From Serinibacter arcticus (GTDB lineage Bacteria; Actinomycetota; Actinomycetes; Actinomycetales; Beutenbergiaceae): 64,000 bases of DNA. Location of the stretch: assembly GCF_004786095.1 (NCBI RefSeq), contig NZ_RHPJ01000002.1, positions 558,001-622,000 on the forward strand, in the 5' to 3' direction. A program made the translations under genes and the position numbers. Below, in pieces: positions 36,109 through 43,782 of this stretch. A model generated the notes under the pieces. That model was given only the letters and a program-made list of their open reading frames with translations. It did not search any database and was not told the origin of the DNA. Positions within the stretch are counted from its first letter, which is position 1. Every line of letters starts with the position of its first letter.

Positions 36109-37247
36109 CCCTGCCCCTGGCCGCACCGCTGGCCCCGATGCTCGCGAAGAGCGTCCCGACCGTGCCGGGCCCGGACGTCGCCGGCGGCCCGTTCGCGTAC
36201 GAGCCGAAGTGGGACGGTTTCCGAGCGATCGTCCTGGTGGACGACGGCGAGGTGGAGATCCTCTCGCGCAGCGGCAAGTCGATGACGCGCTACTTCCCCG
36301 ACGTCGTCGAGGCCGCCCGCGCCGAGCTGCCCGCCCGCGTGGTGGTCGACGGCGAGATCGTCCTCGCGCGCGGATCGCGCCTCGACTTCGAGCTGCTCGG
36401 GCAGCGCATCCACCCCGCGGACTCCCGCGTCCGGATGCTGGCCGAGCACGCCCCCGCCAACCTCGTGGTGTTCGACGTGCTGGCGCTGGGCGACGACGTC
36501 GTGATGGACCGTTCGCTCGCCGAGCGGATCGAGGTGCTCGACGGCCTCGGCCTCGTCGGCCCGCGCGTCCACGCCACGCCGCGCACGCTGGACGCCGCCC
36601 TCGCCCGCGAGTGGCTCGGGGTGTTCGAGGGCGCGGGGCTCGACGGCGTGATGGCGAAGCCGCTGGGCGCCCCGTACGCCCCCGGCAAGCGCACGATGCT
36701 GAAGATCAAGCACGCCCGCACGGCCGACGTCGTGCTCGCCGGCTACCGCGAGCACAAGGCCTCCACGCCCGAGGAGCCACTGGTCGGCTCGCTCCTGCTT
36801 GGTCTGTACGACGACGGCGGGGCGCTCCAGTTCGTCGGCGTCTCGGCGTCGTTCCCGATGGCCCGCCGCGCCGAGCTCGTCGCGGAGCTGGCCCCGCTCG
36901 TCGTCGACACCGCCGACCGGGAGGCCGCCGAGACTCATCCGTGGGCGACGTGGTCCGACCCCGCCGACGCCGGCAAGCGGCAGCCGGGGGCGCAGTCGCG
37001 CTGGTCGGCCGGCAAGGACCTGAGCTTCACGCCGCTGCGCCCCGAGCGCGTGCTCGAGGTCGGGTACGACCACATGGAGGGCAGCCGGTTCAGGCACACC
37101 ACGCAGCTCAAGCGGTGGCGCCCGGACCGCGAACCGCTCTCGTGCACCTACGAGCAGCTCGAGGAGCCGGTCGGCTACGACCTGTCGGAGCTGCTGCCGG
37201 GGGCGCCCGCCGCGCCGGAGTCGTTCACCGGATCGTTGGACTCGTGA
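36105..37247 (+). CDS. ATP-dependent DNA ligase (LigC/LigD-ligase type)
   Basis: This 380-residue ligase has the adenylated-lysine motif 'EPKWDGFRA' (Lys35), motif III 'VVVDGEIV', motif IV 'DGVMAKP' and motif V 'MLKIKHART', then an OB-fold with 'LQFVGVSAS'. It lacks polymerase and nuclease modules and so is like LigC or the ligase part of LigD, which seals breaks in NHEJ or base repair. A separate LigD-type polymerase gene lies 4 kb downstream. The start ATG overlaps the preceding stop, and GTGA overlap joins it to the next gene. Confidence 0.93.
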   Translation: MTLPLAAPLAPMLAKSVPTVPGPDVAGGPFAYEPKWDGFRAIVLVDDGEVEILSRSGKSMTRYFPDVVEAARAELPARVVVDGEIVLARGSRLDFELLGQRIHPADSRVRMLAEHAPANLVVFDVLALGDDVVMDRSLAERIEVLDGLGLVGPRVHATPRTLDAALAREWLGVFEGAGLDGVMAKPLGAPYAPGKRTMLKIKHARTADVVLAGYREHKASTPEEPLVGSLLLGLYDDGGALQFVGVSASFPMARRAELVAELAPLVVDTADREAAETHPWATWSDPADAGKRQPGAQSRWSAGKDLSFTPLRPERVLEVGYDHMEGSRFRHTTQLKRWRPDREPLSCTYEQLEEPVGYDLSELLPGAPAAPESFTGSLDS

Positions 37248-37615
37248 CGCGGGTCGCGACGTCGGCCGCCGAGCTGGCGGAGCTCGACGAGTCGGGTCTC
37301 GCGCTCTGCTGGGAGGGACTGCCGGAGGGCGAGGAGGCCTCGTTCCTCGGCGCGCTCGCCGGGATGCTGGAGAAGCCCGAGCTGCGTGAGGCGGAGGTGG
37401 TGATCGTGCCGGGCGCGCTGATGAACGCCACGTACGGCCTCACGGGTGAGAACGCCTACCCGGACGGCCTGCGCATCGCCACCGTCACGGTGCCGCAGGA
37501 CGTCCGCGCGCTCGTGCCCGTGCTGTCGCCGCGTGGTCTGCGGTTCTTCGACAACCTGGTGACGAACAACGCGCGCGAGCAGCATCGGCTCGACGGCGGG
37601 GGCGCGCCTGCCTGA
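37244..37615 (+). CDS. Small conserved-type hypothetical protein next to DNA ligase
   Basis: This 123-residue protein is not recognised. It begins 'ATSAAELAELDESGLALCWEG' in parts, has a short helical core and a C-terminal beta segment 'IATVTVPQDVRALVPVL' followed by 'RFFDNLVTNNAREQ'. No signal peptide or membrane helix is present. GTG 37244 overlaps the ligase stop, so it is cotranslated with the ligase. The shared terminator starts at its stop codon. Confidence 0.65.
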   Translation: MTRVATSAAELAELDESGLALCWEGLPEGEEASFLGALAGMLEKPELREAEVVIVPGALMNATYGLTGENAYPDGLRIATVTVPQDVRALVPVLSPRGLRFFDNLVTNNAREQHRLDGGGAPA

Positions 37616-37650
37616 GGTCGCCCGAGGTCGCTCGGGCGACCGCGCTCAGG
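37611..37650. terminator. Bidirectional terminator between convergent genes
   Basis: An inner perfect 11-bp stem (37616-37626 with 37631-37641, loop GTCG) is flanked by an outer CCTGAG/CTCAGG pair (37611-37616, 37645-37650). It overlaps both stop regions and would serve both strands. Confidence 0.75.
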
Positions 37651-38896
37651 CGTGCAGCGACGCCTTGAGCTGCGTCAGCAGCCACTCCACCTCGTCGTGC
37701 GTGATGACCAGCGGCGGCGCTAGCCGGAGCGTCCGGGTGTGCGTGTCCTTGGCCAGCACGCCCCGCTCCATCAGGCGCAGCGCGACGTCGCGCGCCGTGC
37801 CGACCGCCGGATCGATGTCGACGCCGGCCCACAGCCCGCGGCCGCGCACCGCCGTCACGCCCGAGCCTACGAGCCCGCGCAGGCCCGCGTGCAGCCGCGC
37901 GCCGAGCACGCGCGAGCGCTCCTGGTACTCGCCCGTGCGCAGGAGGCGGACGACCGCCGTCGCGACCGCCGCGGCCAGCGGGTTCCCCCCGAACGTCGAC
38001 CCGTGCGTGCCGGGTGTCAGCACGCCCAGGACGTCGGCGTTGCCGACCACGGCCGAGACGGGCACGATCCCGCCGCCGAGCGCCTTGCCGAGCAGGTAGA
38101 GGTCGGGTTCGACGCCGTCGTGATCGATCGCGAAGGTGTCGCCCGTGCGGCCGAGGCCGGACTGGATCTCGTCGGCGATCAGCAGCACGCCGCGCTCGGC
38201 GGTGAGGGCGCGGACGCGCGTGAAGTAGTCCGGCGGCGGCACGACGACGCCGGCCTCGCCCTGGATCGACTCCAGCAGCACCGCGGCCGTGGAGTCGGTG
38301 AGCGCCGCGGCGAGGGCGTCGGCATCGCCGTAGGGGACCGTGACGAAGCCGGGGGTGAAGGGGCCGTAGCCGTCGCGGGCGACGGGGTCGTCGGAGAAGC
38401 TGACGATCGTCGTCGTGCGGCCGTGGAAGTTGCCGCTCGCGACGACGATCTCCGGCGTGGAGATGCCCCGCACCTCGTGCGCGTGCTTGCGCGCCACCTT
38501 GATCGCGGTCTCGACGGCCTCGGCGCCGGTGTTCATCGGCACGACCATGTCCTTGCCGGCGAGCGCAGCGAGCTCCGTGACGAACTCGGCCATCCGGTCG
38601 TGGTGGAAGGCCCGGGAGGTGAGCGTGAGCCGGTCGAGCTGCGCGTGCGCGGCCTCGAGGAGGTCGGGGTGGCCGTGCCCGAAGTTCACGGCGGAGTAGG
38701 CGGCGAGACAGTCGAGGTAGCGGCGGCCGTCGACGTCCGTGACCCAGGCGCCGTCGCCGCGCGCGATGACGACGTCGAGCGGGTGGTAGTTGTGCGCGGC
38801 GTGGGCGTCGATCGCGGCGATCTGCTCGGCCGCGGGGGAGCCGGCGGAGACGGCGGGGGTCTCGGTGGGCGTGTCGGTCGGGGTGTCGACGGTCAT
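37646..38896 (-). CDS. rocD: Ornithine--oxo-acid transaminase
   Basis: This 416-residue class-III PLP aminotransferase turns ornithine plus 2-oxoglutarate into glutamate semialdehyde plus glutamate. Motifs include 'NTGAEAVETAIKVARK', 'FHGRTTTIVSFS', the Asp242-containing 'ADEIQSGLGRTG' and the PLP lysine Lys271 in 'LLGKALGGG'. The Tyr and Phe of 'NYHPL' fit ornithine transaminases over other class-III members. It is 10 bases downstream of the dimethylargininase-like gene, so the two form one operon for arginine-type nitrogen use. Confidence 0.92.
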   Translation of the reverse strand: MTVDTPTDTPTETPAVSAGSPAAEQIAAIDAHAAHNYHPLDVVIARGDGAWVTDVDGRRYLDCLAAYSAVNFGHGHPDLLEAAHAQLDRLTLTSRAFHHDRMAEFVTELAALAGKDMVVPMNTGAEAVETAIKVARKHAHEVRGISTPEIVVASGNFHGRTTTIVSFSDDPVARDGYGPFTPGFVTVPYGDADALAAALTDSTAAVLLESIQGEAGVVVPPPDYFTRVRALTAERGVLLIADEIQSGLGRTGDTFAIDHDGVEPDLYLLGKALGGGIVPVSAVVGNADVLGVLTPGTHGSTFGGNPLAAAVATAVVRLLRTGEYQERSRVLGARLHAGLRGLVGSGVTAVRGRGLWAGVDIDPAVGTARDVALRLMERGVLAKDTHTRTLRLAPPLVITHDEVEWLLTQLKASLHA

Positions 38897-38906
38897 CGTC
38901 GTCCTC

Positions 38907-39770
38907 CTAGCTCGTGGTGGGTGCGGGGCGCAGCTCGAGCGTGCAGCACTTGATGCCGCCGCCGCCCTTGAGGAGCTCGGACAGGTCGACCGGCACCGGG
39001 TGGTAGCCGGCCGCCTCGAGCGCCGCGATGAAGTCGCTCGCCTGCGAGGCGACGACGACGTTGTGGCCGTCGGACACGGCGTTCAGCCCGAACACCTTGG
39101 CGTCCTCGAGGCTGACGTGGATCGCACCGGGGTAGAGCTCCTGCAGGCGGGCCTGGCTCGCGGGCGAGAAGGCCTGCGGCAGGTAGGCGACGTTGTCGTC
39201 GTCGAGCACGGCCAGGGCGGTGTCGATGTGGTAGAACCGCGGGTCCACCAGCTCGACCGTGACGACCTCGAGGCCCGTGACCTCGGCGAGCTCGGCGTGG
39301 GAGGCGAGGTCGGACCGGAAGCCCGTGCCGGCGATCATCCGGCGTCCCACGGTCAGGAAGTCGCCCTCGCCCTCGTTGATCGCGACGGCGTCGGTCACGG
39401 CGATCCCGTCGGCCCGCAGCCAGTCGGCGTACAGCTGGGCCTCGGCGCGGCGCTGCTCGTAGTGGAAGCTGACCGCGAGGGCCTTGCCGTCCACGACCGT
39501 GGCGCCGTTGGCGGCGAACACCATGTCGGGCAGGCCGGGGGCGCCCTCGATGACCTCGACGTCGTGCCCGAGACCGAGGTAGGTGGCCCGCAGGTTCTCC
39601 CACTGCGAGGTCACGAGCGCGTGGTCCACCGGGACCTCGGGGTGCATCCAGGGGTTGATCGTGTAGACGACGTCGAAGTAGGTCGGCCGGCACATCAGGT
39701 AGCGGCGCTTCACGGCGGTGCGTGCGGGCGCCTGCGGGCGTGCGGGCGTGGCTGCGACGTCGGTGGTCAT
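38907..39770 (-). CDS. Guanidino-group hydrolase: dimethylargininase / arginine-dihydrolase-like
   Basis: This 287-residue amidinotransferase-fold enzyme has 'LMCRPTYFDVVYTINPWM', 'DMVFAANGATV' (substrate Asp/Asn), 'FYHIDTAL' (catalytic His) and the C-terminal nucleophile in 'GGGIKCCTLELRP' (Cys275/276). The best-known name is dimethylarginine dimethylaminohydrolase, which would yield citrulline. Its pairing with ornithine transaminase rather than a citrulline enzyme makes an arginine-to-ornithine activity, as in related arginine dihydrolases, a real alternative. The Lrp gene is divergent. Confidence 0.85.
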   Translation of the reverse strand: MTTDVAATPARPQAPARTAVKRRYLMCRPTYFDVVYTINPWMHPEVPVDHALVTSQWENLRATYLGLGHDVEVIEGAPGLPDMVFAANGATVVDGKALAVSFHYEQRRAEAQLYADWLRADGIAVTDAVAINEGEGDFLTVGRRMIAGTGFRSDLASHAELAEVTGLEVVTVELVDPRFYHIDTALAVLDDDNVAYLPQAFSPASQARLQELYPGAIHVSLEDAKVFGLNAVSDGHNVVVASQASDFIAALEAAGYHPVPVDLSELLKGGGGIKCCTLELRPAPTTS

Positions 39771-39852
39771 GTGTCTCCTCGGGGCGGTCGCTGGTTCGCC
39801 TCTACGGTCGCACCTCGTGGTCGGTGCGGCAATCGTCGTGGCTTGCGTGTCG

Positions 39853-39915
39853 GCGCAACGGATCGACGCGCGAGCGGTTGTCGACGGTGATCCGTTGTGC
39901 GGTCCCGGCTAGGGT
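39853..39915 (+). promoter_or_regulatory. Lrp operator-like inverted repeat and leaderless -10 box
   Basis: GCGCAACGGATC (39853-39864) and GATCCGTTGTGC (39889-39900) are reverse complements at 11 of 12 positions with centres two turns apart. TAGGGT (39910-39915) is 6 bases before the Lrp ATG. The right arm would overlap the -35 region, so the site fits autorepression plus control of the divergent operon. Confidence 0.5.
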
Positions 39916-39921
39916 GGCGGG

Positions 39922-40353
39922 ATGGACTCCCTCGACCAGCAGATCCTCGCCGAGCTGACCGTCGACGGGCGCGCGACCTATGCGACGATCGGCGGCGTCG
40001 TCGGGCTGTCGGCCCCGGCCGTGAAGCGGCGCGTGGACCGTCTGCTCGACGACGGCGTGATCGGCCACTTCACCGCCGTCGTGGATCCGACGGCCCTCGG
40101 GTGGGGGATCGAGGCGCTGATCGACGTCTACTGCCAGGGCCGGATCGCGCCGGGGGACCTGCGCGCCGCGTGGGAGCCGATCCCCGAGGTGGTGCAGGCG
40201 AGCACCGTGGCGGGGGGCGCCGACGCGGTGCTGCGGGTGCGGGCGCGCGACGTCGCCCACCTGGAGGAGACGCTGGAGCGGATTCGCGAGTCGGCCGCGA
40301 TCGAGCGGACGGAGTCGACCATCGTGCTGTCGCGGCTGATCGAGCGCGGCTGA
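39922..40353 (+). CDS. Lrp/AsnC-family regulator
   Basis: This 143-residue protein has an N-terminal winged helix ('YATIGGVVGLSAPAVKRRVDRL', about 20-42) and a C-terminal RAM ligand-binding domain. It is divergent from the dimethylargininase/ornithine transaminase pair and most likely controls it in response to arginine or ornithine. A TAGGGT box 6 bases before the ATG implies a leaderless mRNA. Its 3' end runs into a 14-base tandem repeat that includes the stop codon. Confidence 0.93.
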   Translation: MDSLDQQILAELTVDGRATYATIGGVVGLSAPAVKRRVDRLLDDGVIGHFTAVVDPTALGWGIEALIDVYCQGRIAPGDLRAAWEPIPEVVQASTVAGGADAVLRVRARDVAHLEETLERIRESAAIERTESTIVLSRLIERG

Positions 40354-40376
40354 CCGAGCGCGGCTGATCGAGCGCG
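40331..40376 (+). repeat. 14-base tandem repeat across the lrp stop codon
   Basis: CGCGGCTGAyCGAG is repeated three times (40331-40344, 40345-40358, 40359-40372) plus four more bases. The TGA inside the second unit is the actual stop; units do not keep frame. Confidence 0.85.
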
Positions 40377-40388
40377 AGCGGGCAGCGC

Positions 40389-40428
40389 GACGGCGCCCGT
40401 CCGAGCGGGGCTCGGGCCGGGCGCCGTC
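40389..40428. terminator. Bidirectional terminator between lrp and the DUF4342 gene
   Basis: GACGGCGCCCG (40389-40399) pairs with CGGGCGCCGTC (40418-40428); an inner CCGAGC/GCTCGG pair extends the stem. It lies between convergent genes. Confidence 0.75.
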
Positions 40429-40455
40429 GGTGGTGCATGCGGCTGACGCGGTGCG

Positions 40456-40914
40456 TCAGATGCTGTAGCCGCTCTGGCTGGTGCCGTGGTTGCTGTCCGT
40501 GGCGGCGGGGTCGATCGGGTCGACGGCCACGACGGGCTCGGCCGACGTGGCAGCAGCCTCGGTCGGCTTCTCGGGGCCGCGGACGACGCCGACCGTCACC
40601 GAGGTGACGAGCGCGGCGATCGCGCCGACGGCGACGAGCACGGGCGCGAACACGGCGGCGACGGCCGTGACGGCCAGGCCGGCGTTCAGAGGGAGCTCGA
40701 GGAGGGTGCGGCCGTCGTCGTTGGTGATGGTGATGCGGCGGACGTTGCCCTCGTTGATGAGCTCGCGGACCTTGGCGAGGAGGTTCTCGCCCGAGACCTT
40801 GAACTCCTCGGTCCGGGTGCGGCCCTCGGCGGCGGGCTGCTCGGCGTTCGGCTGGGCAGGCTGCTCGGCGTGGGGCTCGGACGTGTGGTGGTCGGTGCCG
40901 TACTCGTGCGTCAT
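40456..40914 (-). CDS. DUF4342 domain protein
   Basis: This 152-residue protein has an acidic/His-rich N-terminus, the DUF4342 core 'TEEFKVSGENLLAKVRELINEG' with 'NVRRITITNDDGRTLLELPL', and a hydrophobic helix pair ('VAAVFAPVLVAVGAIAALV') before an acidic tail. Family members are small, probably membrane-tethered proteins of unknown role. The ATG at 40912-40914 follows a GGAG-type site. The frame stays open upstream without good signals. Confidence 0.85.
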   Translation of the reverse strand: MTHEYGTDHHTSEPHAEQPAQPNAEQPAAEGRTRTEEFKVSGENLLAKVRELINEGNVRRITITNDDGRTLLELPLNAGLAVTAVAAVFAPVLVAVGAIAALVTSVTVGVVRGPEKPTEAAATSAEPVVAVDPIDPAATDSNHGTSQSGYSI

Positions 40915-41388
40915 CTCTGATCTCCGTCTCCTCGACGCGACCCCCGCGCCGATCTGGGTTCCATCCTGCGCCCGCGGGTCCGGCCGTGGGTATCCGGATT
41001 CCCCCCGACCCGACCCTGGTCTTCCGGGGTCGGGGTCCACCCGGAGGGTGACGCGGGCGGGAACGCCCCCGTGACGCTCCGGGAGGTCCCCGGTGGTGCC
41101 CGGGGTCGTCCGGTTGTGCGCGCGTTCTGTCGCCTCCTTGCGGCCGAAGCGACGGAACGTGCGCCCAGACGTCCGCAGAAGGGGATGGCCCCTGGAGGGG
41201 GTTGGCGCGGACGACCGCCGGGTCGCCCGCCACCCTCGGTGTGCACGGATGGTCGAGATCATCCTTCGCTGTGCACCGGTGGTCGCCTCGGCGGCGGGGC
41301 CGTGGCCATCGCTGCACAGCGGGCGTCGGCTGCCGGGCGCCGGGCCCTGCCGGCCAACCGCGAACCGCCGGCCGCCGGGCCCGGCCGG
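40915..41388. other. 474-base gap without a supported gene
   Basis: No frame here has both a ribosome site and a plausible protein; long open frames are shadows. It holds the DUF4342 promoter side and two related 15-base segments, GTGCACGGATGGTCG (41241) and GTGCACCGGTGGTCG (41271), exactly 30 bases apart. GCTGTGCA (41268-41275) also pairs with TGCACAGC (41313-41320). A hairpin at 41340-41384 (CCGGGCCC with GGGCCCGG) probably ends the LigD-type gene. Confidence 0.5.
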
Positions 41389-42501
41389 TCAGTCCTTCTT
41401 CGCGCGGCTCGGCTGCACCCGCAGCGGCTCGCCCGGCATCTTCGGGTACTCGGGCGGGTAGGGCGCCTCGCCCAGACCGTGGTCGCGCTCGTCGCGGTCG
41501 GCCCACTCCAGCAGCGTCTCCAGACCGCCCACGGTGCCGTCCGCGATGCCCGCGGCCGAGGTGTTGGCACCGGCGAACAGGTCACCGACCTCGGCGAACC
41601 TGGCCGGCATGGTCCGCACGGTGAAGTCGTCGGGGGTCACCTCGGCGACCTCCTCCCAGCGCAGCGGTGCCGAGACCGTCGCGCGGGCGTTCGCCCGGAT
41701 CGAGTATGCCGATGCGATGGTGCGGTCGCGCGCCATCTGGTTGTAGTCGATGAAGACCTTCTCCCCGCGCTCCTCCTTCCACCACTTCGTGGTGACAGCG
41801 CCGGGTGCCCGCCGCTCGATCTCGCGGGCGAGCGCGATCGTCGCCCGGCGTGCGGGGATGAACTCCCACTCCGCCCGGATCGGCGCGAACAGGTGCAGGC
41901 CGCGGCCGCCCGACGTCTTGGGGAAGAGCGTCAGCCCGGCCTCGGCCGCGACCTCGCGCACGAGCGGTGCGATCGCGGCGGCGTCGGAGTAGTCGGTCCC
42001 GGGCTGGGGATCGAGGTCGACGCGCAGCTGGTCGGGGCGGTCCACCCCACCGCGAGTCACCGGTCCGCCCGCGCCGTCCACCGTCTCCTCACCACGCCGC
42101 ACCGGCCACGGGTGGAACGTCAGCGTGTTCTGCTGCACCGCCCACACGACCACCGCGAGCTCCGTGGGGCAGACCTCGTCCGCCCAGCGGCCGCTCGGGA
42201 ACGCGATGCGCACGCTCTCGACCCACGCGGGCGCACCCTTCGGCACGCGCTTGGAGTAGAAGCCGTCGCCCTGGACGCCGGTCCGCGTCGTCAGCGCCAT
42301 GCCCTCGCGGAAGCCGCCGGGCCACCGTTCGAGCGCGGTCGGGCGCTCCGCGAGTGCGCCGAGGATCCCGTCCCCGACCGCGATCACGTACTCCGCCACC
42401 TCGAGCTTCGTGATCCCGGAGGCGAAGACCTCCCTGGTGGGGGAGCTCAGGCGCACCTGGCGCCCGCGGACATCGAGCTGGAGCGCATCCGACGCTGGCA
42501 T
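41389..42501 (-). CDS. LigD-type NHEJ polymerase (primase-polymerase domain)
   Basis: This 370-residue archaeo-eukaryotic-primase-like enzyme adds nucleotides at DNA ends. It shows 'LRVDLDPQPGTDY' (metal-binding Asp pair), 'GGRGLHLFAPI' (the GLH motif), 'KVFIDYNQMARDRTIASAYS' and 'TVSAPLRWEEV', all hallmarks of the LigD polymerase domain. It is a stand-alone gene without ligase or nuclease domains; the ligase-type gene is 4 kb away. A minus-strand TAGGGT box 7 bases before ATG 42501 implies a leaderless mRNA. No Ku gene is in the window. Confidence 0.93.
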   Translation of the reverse strand: MPASDALQLDVRGRQVRLSSPTREVFASGITKLEVAEYVIAVGDGILGALAERPTALERWPGGFREGMALTTRTGVQGDGFYSKRVPKGAPAWVESVRIAFPSGRWADEVCPTELAVVVWAVQQNTLTFHPWPVRRGEETVDGAGGPVTRGGVDRPDQLRVDLDPQPGTDYSDAAAIAPLVREVAAEAGLTLFPKTSGGRGLHLFAPIRAEWEFIPARRATIALAREIERRAPGAVTTKWWKEERGEKVFIDYNQMARDRTIASAYSIRANARATVSAPLRWEEVAEVTPDDFTVRTMPARFAEVGDLFAGANTSAAGIADGTVGGLETLLEWADRDERDHGLGEAPYPPEYPKMPGEPLRVQPSRAKKD

Positions 42502-42524
42502 GCTCGTCACCCTAGTCTGGCCCG
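42502..42524. promoter_or_regulatory. Overlapping divergent -10 boxes in a 23-base gap
   Basis: ACCCTA (42509-42514) reads TAGGGT on the minus strand, 7 bases before the polymerase ATG. TAGTCT (42513-42518) on the plus strand is 6 bases before the oxidase GTG. The boxes share TA at 42513-42514, so both genes would be leaderless and could not be transcribed at the same moment. Confidence 0.55.
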
Positions 42525-43772
42525 GTGACACGGGCACGGGTGGGTCAGGACGCGGTGGCGGTCGTCGTCGGCGGCGGCGTGATGGGCGCGGCGACGGCGT
42601 GGCGGCTCGCCCGCGACGGGCACGACGTGCTGCTCCTGGAGCGGTTCGCACCCGGTCACCACGAGGGGGCCTCGCACGGCGAGACCCGCAACTTCAACAC
42701 CGCCTACGCCTCGACGCACTACCTCGACCTCGTGCAGCGCGCCCGCGCGCTGTGGGACGAGCTCGCGCGCGAGAGCGGTCAGGTGCTGCTCGACGACGTC
42801 GGCCTCGTCAACCACGGTGGCGGCGAGCGCCGCTGGGGCGCCACGCACGACGCGCTCCGTGCCCGCGGGCTCGCGGCCGAGTGGCTGAGCGCGCGGGCGG
42901 CGCACGACCGGTGGCCGGCGCTGCGGTTCGCCGGCGGCACGTCCACCGGACGCGACGTCCTGTGGGTGCCCTCCGGCGCACGCGTCCGGGCCGCCGTCGC
43001 CTGGCGCGCGATGCTCGACGGCGTCGAGCGCCACGGCGGGCGGGTGCGGCACGGCGTGCGGGTGCGCGCCGTCGTCCCGCTCGACGGCGGGGGTGTCCGG
43101 CTGGAGCTCGACGGCGAGACGTCCGACGGCGGCACGGACGCCACGATCCTCGCCCGCACCGTGGTCGTCACGGCCGGCGCGTGGACGACCTCGCTGGTCG
43201 GCGCCGTCGTGCCGCTGCCCGAGCTCGTGGTGACGCAGGAGCAGCCCGCCCACTTCGCCCTGGCCACGACGGGCGCGGGCGACGTCGCGCGCGTCGACGC
43301 GATGCCCGGCTTCAACCACGCGCCCGACCCCGAGCGCCCGCTGGACCGCTACTTCAGGTCGGACGTCTACGGCATGGCCACGCCCGGCGAGGGCATCAAG
43401 GCGGGGTGGCACGGCGTCGGCCCGGTGGCCGACCCCGATGCGCGGACCTACCGGCCCGAACCGGACCAGCTCGCCGACCTGCGCCGGTACGCGCGGGAGT
43501 GGCTGCCCGGCGTCGACGCCGACGCCGCGGTCCCGATCAGCTGCACCTACACCTCCACGGCGAGCACCGACTTCGTCCTCGACCGGCACGGCGACGTCGT
43601 GGTCGGGGCCGGGTTCTCGGGGCACGGCTACAAGTTCGCGCCCGCCGTGGGGGAGGCGCTCGCGGCTCTCGCGACGGGCGACGGCGTCGCCTCCGCCCGG
43701 GCCGCCCTCCCGTTCCGGTTCGGCCCCGGCAGGGCCGTGGCGACCGGGACGCCCACCGGCTTCGGCACCTGA
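42525..43772 (+). CDS. FAD-dependent oxidoreductase, monomeric sarcosine oxidase / N-methyltryptophan oxidase type
   Basis: This 415-residue flavoenzyme has the N-terminal dinucleotide fold 'VVGGGVMGAATAWRLA', 'GASHGETRNF' and the C-terminal 'GAGFSGHGYKFAPAVGE'. Cys340 in 'ISCTYTSTASTDFVLD' is where the family binds FAD covalently. Such enzymes oxidise N-methyl amino acids with release of formaldehyde and peroxide. GTG 42525 is chosen from the leaderless promoter. It is divergent from the NHEJ polymerase and shares its promoter. Confidence 0.92.
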   Translation: MTRARVGQDAVAVVVGGGVMGAATAWRLARDGHDVLLLERFAPGHHEGASHGETRNFNTAYASTHYLDLVQRARALWDELARESGQVLLDDVGLVNHGGGERRWGATHDALRARGLAAEWLSARAAHDRWPALRFAGGTSTGRDVLWVPSGARVRAAVAWRAMLDGVERHGGRVRHGVRVRAVVPLDGGGVRLELDGETSDGGTDATILARTVVVTAGAWTTSLVGAVVPLPELVVTQEQPAHFALATTGAGDVARVDAMPGFNHAPDPERPLDRYFRSDVYGMATPGEGIKAGWHGVGPVADPDARTYRPEPDQLADLRRYAREWLPGVDADAAVPISCTYTSTASTDFVLDRHGDVVVGAGFSGHGYKFAPAVGEALAALATGDGVASARAALPFRFGPGRAVATGTPTGFGT

Positions 43773-43782
43773 GCGAGGCGCC

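Noticed and set aside
34261-36126. Long minus-strand frame across the unknown protein, Gfo/Idh oxidoreductase and ligase start
   Set aside because: It runs opposite a clear Gfo/Idh enzyme and has Arg/Asp/Gly shadow composition with no family motif.
41071-42528. Plus-strand frames across the gap and the LigD-type gene
   Set aside because: They are opposite a well-conserved polymerase gene and begin without signals.
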